Below the pieces are notes generated by a model. It was not told the origin of the DNA. It ran no database searches and saw only the letters and a list, made by a program, of their open reading frames with translations. This document shows, piece by piece, positions 50,881-57,422 of a stretch of DNA of 64,000 nucleotides. The position numbers and the translations under genes are program-made. The first letter of the stretch is position 1; the number at the start of each line of letters is the position of its first letter. Source of the stretch: Pelagicoccus mobilis (GTDB lineage: Bacteria; Verrucomicrobiota; Verrucomicrobiia; Opitutales; Opitutaceae); assembly GCF_016595505.1 (NCBI RefSeq), contig NZ_JAENIL010000034.1, positions 27,368 through 91,367 of the forward strand, read 5' to 3'.

Positions 50881-50892
50881 CTCAACGTTGAG
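50881..50892. promoter_or_regulatory. 12-bp perfect palindrome CTCAACGTTGAG, candidate LacI operator
   Basis: It is CG-centred as expected for LacI-family sites, directly downstream of a LacI gene and 90 bp before the symporter ATG. The inner 10 bp are identical to the site at 41951-41960. Confidence 0.6.
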
Positions 50893-50981
50893 TGCCCTCG
50901 GCTTCTTTTATTGGCGGCGAGTTCGTTAGGGTTGCTCCTGATGCGAACGATATCGCAGGAGCCCCAAAAACTATACCCCTG

Positions 50982-52346
50982 ATGCAGAGACTTTCGTTTA
51001 AGGAAAAATTTGGATACAGCATGGCTGAGATCGGAGGAAGCGGTCTCTGGCAGATCCTATCCATCTTTCTGGCCATCTATTACACCGATACCTTCGGCTT
51101 AGAGGCTGCATCGGTAGCGACTTTGTTTCTCGTAGTCCGGATATTTGATGCGGTGAACGACCCGATGATGGGGATTATCGCTGATCGTACCGAAACGAAG
51201 TGGGGAAAGTTCCGACCGTATCTTTTGTTCCTCGCCGTTCCGTTTGGAGTGCTGACGTTGGCTCTGTTTTATGGGCCCGATCTCAGTCCCCAAGGGAAGC
51301 TTACCTATGCCTACGTGACGTACATTTTGATGATGATTGTGTATACGGCGGTGATGATTCCCGTGTCCGCGTTGTCAGGTGTGCTCTCCGCGGATGCGAA
51401 GGACCGGACGAGTGTCAATGTCTTCAGGTTCGCGGCGGCCTTTGGTATCGCGATGCTGTTGCAGCGTTTGCTTAAACCCTCCGTCGAGTTCTTCGGGAAC
51501 GGGGACGAAACGCTAGGATTCCGCTGGACCTTGGGGATTTTCGTTGTTCTAGCGATTATTGGTTTCGTGATTGCTTTCCTGTCGACGAAGGAACGGGTAA
51601 AACCTCCCAAGACCCCGAAAGGCGAGGGACGTATTGTGGACGATTTGAAGGATCTGGCAGCGTGTCGCTCTTGGAGGACGATCTTGTTCGTATCCATTTT
51701 ATTGTGGTTCTTTTTCTCGGTTCGAGGAGGAGTTCAGATCTATTATTTCAAATACTATTTCGGTGATGAAGCCGCGGTGTCGGCTTTCATGTTCTGGGGT
51801 ACATTCTGTACTTTCCTCGGCGTACTTTCGACCTCCTGGCTTACGCGCTACTTTGAGAAGAAGAGTCTGCTCATCTTTTGCTTAATCACTTGGGGAGTCC
51901 TTTGCCTCGGGTTCTACATCGTAGAACCCGGAGATCTCGTGACCCTCTACATTTTCCAGATTACTTCTAGCTTAGCTGGAGGGCCGAGTATGCCCTTGAT
52001 ATGGTCGATGATGGGAGATTCGGCAGATCATTTCGAATATGAAAGACGTCGTCGTGCTACGGGGCTTGTCTTCTCTGCGTCGACACTGGCTCAGAAGTTC
52101 GGTGGAGCGCTGGGTGCCGCAGCGGGGCTCTATGTCCTCGCGTGGTATGGTTTCGAGGCGAACGAGGAGCAGAATGAGGGTGTCCTGAGGGGTATGAAGG
52201 ATATGATGAGTTGGTATTCAACTATCGGATTCGTTCTCTGTGCTCTGCTTGCTCTTTCTTATCCGCTCAGCCGGAAGAAAATGGAGATGATCGAAGAGGA
52301 ACTCGCCAATCGTAAGGATGGGGCAAGTCCAGCTGGTACAGCATGA
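50982..52346 (+). CDS. GPH-family sugar:cation symporter
   Basis: The 454-residue transporter starts at ATG 50982. A GTG-started extension from 50892 would begin inside the CTCAACGTTGAG palindrome and has no family similarity. The GPH signature is intact: 'RIFDAVNDPMMGIIADRTE' and 'WGKFRPYLLFLA', after 'FGYSMAEIGGSGLWQILSIF'. It closely resembles the transporter at 26264 in its motif spacing. Its stop overlaps the start of the next transporter by four bases, so both are translated together. Confidence 0.9.
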   Translation: MQRLSFKEKFGYSMAEIGGSGLWQILSIFLAIYYTDTFGLEAASVATLFLVVRIFDAVNDPMMGIIADRTETKWGKFRPYLLFLAVPFGVLTLALFYGPDLSPQGKLTYAYVTYILMMIVYTAVMIPVSALSGVLSADAKDRTSVNVFRFAAAFGIAMLLQRLLKPSVEFFGNGDETLGFRWTLGIFVVLAIIGFVIAFLSTKERVKPPKTPKGEGRIVDDLKDLAACRSWRTILFVSILLWFFFSVRGGVQIYYFKYYFGDEAAVSAFMFWGTFCTFLGVLSTSWLTRYFEKKSLLIFCLITWGVLCLGFYIVEPGDLVTLYIFQITSSLAGGPSMPLIWSMMGDSADHFEYERRRRATGLVFSASTLAQKFGGALGAAAGLYVLAWYGFEANEEQNEGVLRGMKDMMSWYSTIGFVLCALLALSYPLSRKKMEMIEEELANRKDGASPAGTA

Positions 52347-53773
52347 AGTTGAGCTGGCCGATCCGAACCGGGCAGAAACGTATTCCGTGGACTTGGGCCT
52401 TTTTGATCGGTCTGCCTTGGATTACTTTCGAGTACGTTCAAAAGGTTTCTGAGGCGCCGCTCACCTTCACGCTGAGGAAATTCATCGAGGATCCGGGGTG
52501 GATATCGTTTATCATCTCGATCAATATTCTCTTCAACTTCATGGTGGGGGTAACGGTTTCCTATGTGAGCGACAAGCTGTGGACTCGTTGGGGGCGGCGT
52601 AAGGTTTTCTTCATCGTAAGCTGCCTCTTTGCAGGGGCGATGACGGTGATGATCCCTATAGTTGGGCACCTTTGGCTCCTTGTGGTCGTCATCATTTGCT
52701 TCCAGTTTTTCGTCGACTTCAACAAGCCTTGGGAGCCTTTGTTCAATGAAGTGATTCCATCTCCGCAACGTGGTCGGGCGGGTATGCTGCGAATGCTCTC
52801 AGTCAACCTGGCAGCGCTCTTTCTGACTGGAGTCCTCATCGCCCAGTTTGACGCCCAGTACGAGTTCGTGGCCCCATGGGGACCTGTGTCCATCACTGGC
52901 GAGATGGTGCTTTACTGGTCAGTATCGATCACCCTTTGGTTAACGGCGGCTTTTCTTGCTTGGGGAGTGAAGGAAGAGGCCCCTTTGAATGTTGTCTCCG
53001 AAGACGGAACTTTGGAAGGCTACCGAAAGAGCAGGTTTGCTCCAGTGCAATGGAAGGTGTCTGGGACGAGAAAAAGTGTATTGGCCGCTGTAAGACAGAT
53101 GTTTGAAGACATTTTTAGCAGTCGGCAAAAGCTATGGGTGTATCTGCTGTATATCTGTCCGCTTGCTGGGACTTTGGCAGTTACCCACCCATCTTACATT
53201 ACACTACAGACTGACCAACTTGGATTGTCCAAGGAGCAGTTTGGGATGATTCAGGTGGTTGGTATGATCGTGATGATCGCTGTGTTTACTCCGGCTGCTG
53301 GGTTGCTCGCTGATAGGCTGGACCGCTTGAGCATGATGAAAATCGGAATTGGCGGAGTTTCCTGTGTGCAGTTGTGCTTTTACTTCTATCTGAATTTCTG
53401 GAGCGAAGGGAAAGCGAGCTATGAGCTCGTGATCGCGGTCGATATTTGCTCGAAGCTGTTCCTATCGTGGGTTTGGGCGGTTTGGTCTCCACTTGTTTAC
53501 GACTACATCCCGAGGGCGGAGATGGGCACCTTTCAAGCAGGGATCATGTTCACCTCTGGCGTCGCTTCGTTCGTCCTCATCAACGTAGGAGGCCAGTGGG
53601 TGAATCTCTGGACTGTGTTTTTTGGAACAGGGTATTCGCCAACAAACTACGATCAATCTAGTGTACTTGTTCTCGCTCTCTTGTTGGGAGCGTTGTCAGT
53701 CACAGCGTGTTCTCTCTTTGGGCGAGGAGTAGCGACTGGACGAATCCAGCCGCTAGGGAAGAAGACGGCCTAG
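52343..53773 (+). CDS. Major facilitator transporter, second of a coupled pair
   Basis: The 476-residue membrane protein has about 12 helices and a recognisable MFS loop 'VTVSYVSDKLWTRWGRRKVF' after helix 2. It is more diverged from MelB-like GPH proteins than its neighbours and resembles SLC45-like or other sugar MFS members ('FVDFNKPWEPLFNEVIP'). The ATGA overlap with the preceding GPH gene indicates coupled expression. The pair could move two different products, or form one import and one export activity. The gene converges with a minus-strand gene only 3 bp away, and no terminator separates them. Confidence 0.83.
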   Translation: MKLSWPIRTGQKRIPWTWAFLIGLPWITFEYVQKVSEAPLTFTLRKFIEDPGWISFIISINILFNFMVGVTVSYVSDKLWTRWGRRKVFFIVSCLFAGAMTVMIPIVGHLWLLVVVIICFQFFVDFNKPWEPLFNEVIPSPQRGRAGMLRMLSVNLAALFLTGVLIAQFDAQYEFVAPWGPVSITGEMVLYWSVSITLWLTAAFLAWGVKEEAPLNVVSEDGTLEGYRKSRFAPVQWKVSGTRKSVLAAVRQMFEDIFSSRQKLWVYLLYICPLAGTLAVTHPSYITLQTDQLGLSKEQFGMIQVVGMIVMIAVFTPAAGLLADRLDRLSMMKIGIGGVSCVQLCFYFYLNFWSEGKASYELVIAVDICSKLFLSWVWAVWSPLVYDYIPRAEMGTFQAGIMFTSGVASFVLINVGGQWVNLWTVFFGTGYSPTNYDQSSVLVLALLLGALSVTACSLFGRGVATGRIQPLGKKTA

Positions 53774-53776
53774 GTT

Positions 53777-54589
53777 CTAAGCCTTTAGTCGCTGCTTCAG
53801 TACTTTGAGGAACTCAGTGTTAACGGTCCATGCATCGGCCAACGGCTTTTGCGTGTGCGGCTCGATCGGCATGTAAGGAGGAGGACCGAACTCGGGGGTT
53901 ATTGTAAGGGATTCAGCGCCTCGCTCTTTAGAGAGGTCAATGATCTGTTGCCAGAGTTCGAAGTGGCGATCTACGATCTGCGACCACTCTGGAGCGGCGG
54001 GATCTGGGATCTGTGGGCCTTCTTCAAAACCGACGCGAGCGTGCACATGACGAGCTCTCTCGCAGGCGAGTTTGATGGTGTCTTCCTGGTCGTGTAGTTG
54101 ACTTTCGTGTACGCAAAACCAATGCGAAAAATCGGTGCAGAGTTCGAGCTCAGGCAAGGCTTCGAGAAGCTGACGGGTGGCGGGGCCACTGAAGGTAGGT
54201 CTTCCACGGTGCGTCTCGTGAGCGATTGTGAGCCCGGCTTGCTTGGACAGCTGGATGGCTTCTTCGAAGATCGCGATGTTTTGCTCGAAGGTGAAGACGT
54301 CGCTACCAGTGTGGCTGTTGACCATCATTGCGCCCGAGTCGACTGCGAGTTGGAAGTTCTTCCTGAACGAATCGAGATGCTCCTGTGGAGTTTTGCCTGC
54401 CGAGTTTATCTGAGCTATGAGAAACAGACCATTATCAGAGACGAGCTTTTGGATTTCGCTCGGGGATTCCTTAAGCCAGGGCAAAAACATTTCCGCCCCG
54501 TCGAACCCGTCTTGTTTGGTCCGACTAAGGAATTCCTGTACGGGACGGTCGAATACCTCCCAGTGGGATTTAGCATAGAGTAGTTTCAC
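53777..54589 (-). CDS. Sugar phosphate isomerase/epimerase-like TIM-barrel protein
   Basis: The 270-residue cytosolic protein belongs to the xylose isomerase-like/AP endonuclease 2 superfamily. Candidate metal ligands occur in the standard order: E33 (DGAEMF), E125 (AHETHRGRP), D153 and H156 (CTDFSHW), H183 (HVHARVG) and the Glu in TITPEFGPP. The family includes hydroxypyruvate isomerase, tagatose or psicose epimerase and inosose dehydratase-type enzymes, so the substrate is open. It lies 123 bp after a PhyH dioxygenase gene on the same strand, with a REP-like hairpin in between, suggesting partial co-expression. Confidence 0.8.
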   Translation of the reverse strand: MKLLYAKSHWEVFDRPVQEFLSRTKQDGFDGAEMFLPWLKESPSEIQKLVSDNGLFLIAQINSAGKTPQEHLDSFRKNFQLAVDSGAMMVNSHTGSDVFTFEQNIAIFEEAIQLSKQAGLTIAHETHRGRPTFSGPATRQLLEALPELELCTDFSHWFCVHESQLHDQEDTIKLACERARHVHARVGFEEGPQIPDPAAPEWSQIVDRHFELWQQIIDLSKERGAESLTITPEFGPPPYMPIEPHTQKPLADAWTVNTEFLKVLKQRLKA

Positions 54590-54605
54590 GTGATAAAAAG
54601 GGTAG

Positions 54606-54626
54606 TGGCCGCCTGCTTGGCGGCCA
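54606..54626. repeat. REP-like hairpin, possible partial terminator
   Basis: TGGCCGCC and GGCGGCCA are perfect 8-bp arms around TGCTT. It belongs with the REP-like units at 5600, 11965 and 38472 by composition. It lies between the PhyH and isomerase genes, both on the minus strand. Confidence 0.6.
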
Positions 54627-54712
54627 TTGGATTGTATGCGTCCATAAAGGACTGACGAGATGAGCGACGCAAGCGATAGCGATCATGGAAGCTACCTGGT
54701 CGCCTGGTCAGC

Positions 54713-55528
54713 CTAATGAGCCTTTACGTTGAGACGTCGGCGAAGGTCGTTAACGTGAGTGTAGTCCTTCGTTGGATCTGCCAACGGCTGATTTAGCAGA
54801 TTCTTACCACGGGCTTGGTACATCAATTGTCTGTCCTGAAACTCTGGATTCAGACGAACGGTTGCGGGAACGAAGCGAAGGGTCCATCCGCAGCGTCGAA
54901 TGTCTGATGTATTTGCGGCGCTTCCATGTTGGGTGCGTGCGTCGTGGAGCGAACAATGGTTTGGCTGCAATTCGCATGGAACGGCGAGCTCATCCTTGCG
55001 GTGCGACTTAATGATCTCCGTTGGGAAGACGCTTTTGTTTGTATCCACATCCTCATAGTCAGAGAAGCCCTTCTTTCCAGTATTGTGGCTCTTCGGGATT
55101 ACGTACATGCAGCCGTTTTCCTTGGTAGAAGGGTCGAGCGCGAGCCAGACGGTGGCCACTTCCATGGGATCGAGCAGTTTACGCCAGTAAGCGCTGTCTT
55201 CGTGCCAGGGCACGCGTCGGCCGTCACCCTTGGGTTTGCAGATGAAGTGAGTCGAGAAAAGGAGGATGTCGGGTCCAAGTAGGGGTTCGACGAGATCAAC
55301 GACTTCCGGAGCGAGAGCCCACTCATTGAGAGCTGGATCGGAGAAGTGTGGTGTATCCATGGCTTCCGGACGTTCGTCATAGGGCCATTCTGCCAACTTC
55401 TTTTCGAAGTGATTGAATAAGCGATCAAACTTCTCTTGGGAGAACACCGGACCGTCTGGCATGGTGTAGCCTTCGGTTTGGTATTGCGTAACTTGATCTG
55501 CGGTAAGTCGAGGGGTTGTTGTGTTCAT
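54713..55528 (-). CDS. PhyH-family Fe(II)/2-oxoglutarate dioxygenase
   Basis: The 271-residue protein starts at ATG 55528; the open frame continues upstream to 56149 only as antisense of the AraC gene. The iron facial triad is H109-x-D111 (VPWHEDSAYW) and H201 (QHGSAANTS), with R211 or R212 as the 2-oxoglutarate ligand. Such enzymes hydroxylate small organic molecules with O2 and 2-oxoglutarate. EctD-like, phytanoyl-CoA and many unknown activities share the fold. Its divergent neighbour is an AraC gene 84 bp away, the likely regulator. It is one of two O2-dependent oxygenase candidates in this block, with the fusion protein at 57423. Confidence 0.87.
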   Translation of the reverse strand: MNTTTPRLTADQVTQYQTEGYTMPDGPVFSQEKFDRLFNHFEKKLAEWPYDERPEAMDTPHFSDPALNEWALAPEVVDLVEPLLGPDILLFSTHFICKPKGDGRRVPWHEDSAYWRKLLDPMEVATVWLALDPSTKENGCMYVIPKSHNTGKKGFSDYEDVDTNKSVFPTEIIKSHRKDELAVPCELQPNHCSLHDARTQHGSAANTSDIRRCGWTLRFVPATVRLNPEFQDRQLMYQARGKNLLNQPLADPTKDYTHVNDLRRRLNVKAH

Positions 55529-55612
55529 ATTTCTTGATGTGTGGGTGCATCCTAGCAAATCGAGGTTAGAAGAGTCTTGCGTTAGCTCTGCAAAAAAGTG
55601 TGATATTTTGAT

Positions 55613-56464
55613 ATGCGAGTTCTCGAATGGAATAGCTTGGGAGTGGGGTCGGATACGATGCATGTCGCCTATGTGACCGAGTCCGAGAAGGGATCGTGGC
55701 GTTTGCATGGGCACGATTTCTATGAGTTGTTTTGGGTCGATTCCGGTCGTGGAACGCAGATTTACGGGGAAAGCGGAGAGGGTAGTATGCCGCTTTACCC
55801 CGGAGTAGTGGGATTCGTCGGCCCCTCTCATGTGCATGGCATTGAAGCGAAGGCAGCCTCTGAACGCTTTGCTTTCGTAAACATCGCATTCTCTGCGGGG
55901 GTGTGGCATGAGTTGCGCGATCGTTACGACCTCGCGGATCACCCTCTGTTTGGCGAAAACGGTGATGCCCCTCCTTTTTCGATTGTGGCGAGAGATTTCG
56001 TTCGTGAGGTGGGCAGTCTGTTTCGGGAGATGGTGCATGCTCCGAGGACGGCTTTGGTACGCGACTGCTTTCTGCTTTCGATCGCCCGGAGAACGGGAGC
56101 TGACTTGAGTTTCCGGAATGCCGCCAATGCGCCGGCTAGTTTGCGGCAAGCGTTGATCGCTGTGTCGAGAGATCCAGAGTTGTTGAGAGGAGGGCCAGCT
56201 GTGTTAGCCAAAGAAGTCGGCTACAGTGCCTCTCATCTTTCTAGGGTGATGCGTGCAGAAATGGGCTTGAGTCCGTCTCAATGGATATTGAATGAGCGGA
56301 TACGGCGTGCTCAGCGACTGCTCGTCGCAACCAATCTCTCGATCGTAGAAGTTGCTCTAGAAGCCGGATTCGATAACTTGAGCCATTTCCATCGGCGCTT
56401 TCGTGAATCGGCGCAGGAGACGCCTCTGCAATACCGCAAACAGCGCTCTAAGGCGGTGGTTTAG
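55613..56464 (+). CDS. AraC-family regulator with cupin sensor domain
   Basis: The 283-residue regulator has an N-terminal cupin ('WRLHGHDFYELFWVDSGRGT' and 'GPSHVHGIEA', with His residues that can hold a metal or ligand) and a C-terminal double helix-turn-helix ('AVLAKEVGYSASHLSRVM', 'SIVEVALEAGFDNLSHFHRR'). It is divergent from the PhyH gene. It converges with the hydrolase gene, the two stop codons overlapping by four bases, so the antisense 3' ends may affect one another. It probably controls the PhyH-isomerase pair. Confidence 0.9.
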   Translation: MRVLEWNSLGVGSDTMHVAYVTESEKGSWRLHGHDFYELFWVDSGRGTQIYGESGEGSMPLYPGVVGFVGPSHVHGIEAKAASERFAFVNIAFSAGVWHELRDRYDLADHPLFGENGDAPPFSIVARDFVREVGSLFREMVHAPRTALVRDCFLLSIARRTGADLSFRNAANAPASLRQALIAVSRDPELLRGGPAVLAKEVGYSASHLSRVMRAEMGLSPSQWILNERIRRAQRLLVATNLSIVEVALEAGFDNLSHFHRRFRESAQETPLQYRKQRSKAVV

Positions 56465-57345
56465 CCAAGATTGGCTAGCCAGTCTCGGCAGCGAGTGGGC
56501 CACTCCGAGAGGTAGCCCTGGCCAACGGCGAGGCCGTAGCCATGACCTCCATTTGGGTAGACGTGAAGTTCGCCGGAAACGCCCGCAGATTGCAGCGCGT
56601 TAAAATAGCTTACACTGTTCAAATAGGAGACGCCTTCATCGTCGGCGGAGTGAATGAGAATGGCGGGAGGTGTATTCTCCGTGACCTGAAGCTCGCCCGA
56701 GAAGCGATTGAGAAGTTTCTCGTCTGGGCTGTCGCCCAGTAGTTGGCTGCGCGAGCCCGAATGTCCAAAAGACTCTTGGAAACTGATAACTGGATACACG
56801 AGGATGGAAAAGTCCGGCCGCGAACTTTCCCGTTCGATCGGATCGTCCGACGCAGCTGATCCAGAGTCGAACAGAGTGGAGGCGGAAGTGGCAAGGTGTC
56901 CACCCGCGGAGAAACCTTGGATGCCGATTCGCTTTGGGTTGATTCCCCAAAGGCCTGCATTGTAGCGGACTGTACGGATAGCGCGTTGGACGTCGAGAAG
57001 GGGACTCTTGTGGCGGATTCTTTGCCCAGGAGAGCCCGGTAGTCGGTTTTTCAGGACAATGGCTGCAACACCTTGAGAGACCCAGTAGCTGGCTATATCT
57101 GTTCCTTCGAGATCATAGGCAAGTAGCCAGTAACCGCCACCTGGACAGATGACGATCGCGTCGCCTGTCGCGATTTTGGGAGAGGGAAGGAAAACTTCGA
57201 TAGAAGGGCGTGTTACCTTGCTAACTTTAACGATTCCGTCCTCGTGGACGTGTTCTTCGAAATCCTCTACCGCCTCCTGGTTGGGGACGTTGTCGGTGTC
57301 GTAGAGAAAGATAGTGTTTCCGGAGCAGGTCGAGGGTGCAGCCAT
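56461..57345 (-). CDS. Alpha/beta hydrolase, carbohydrate-esterase-like
   Basis: The 294-residue protein has an oxyanion-hole motif 'ICPGGGYWLLAYDLEG', nucleophile S146 in GFSAGGHLAT, acid D235 or D236 in HSADDEGVS, and H268 in NGGHGYG. This pattern matches BD-FAE/acetylxylan-esterase-like hydrolases. No clear signal peptide is present, although the first residues before 'NTIFLYDTDN' are unusual, so it is predicted to be cytosolic. It lies 77 bp downstream of the fusion-protein gene on the same strand and may be co-transcribed with it. The ester substrate is unknown. Confidence 0.83.
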   Translation of the reverse strand: MAAPSTCSGNTIFLYDTDNVPNQEAVEDFEEHVHEDGIVKVSKVTRPSIEVFLPSPKIATGDAIVICPGGGYWLLAYDLEGTDIASYWVSQGVAAIVLKNRLPGSPGQRIRHKSPLLDVQRAIRTVRYNAGLWGINPKRIGIQGFSAGGHLATSASTLFDSGSAASDDPIERESSRPDFSILVYPVISFQESFGHSGSRSQLLGDSPDEKLLNRFSGELQVTENTPPAILIHSADDEGVSYLNSVSYFNALQSAGVSGELHVYPNGGHGYGLAVGQGYLSEWPTRCRDWLANLG

Positions 57346-57422
57346 GGTCGATTGGTTTAGGAGCAGGAATAGCGATTCCTTGTGATTTGGAAAGGCACTT
57401 CTTCTCTTAACCGGATCAAGTC

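Noticed and set aside
55529..56149. N-terminal extension of the PhyH frame
   Set aside because: The extra 207 codons are exactly antisense to the AraC gene and show no homology. ATG 55528 gives a normal PhyH length.
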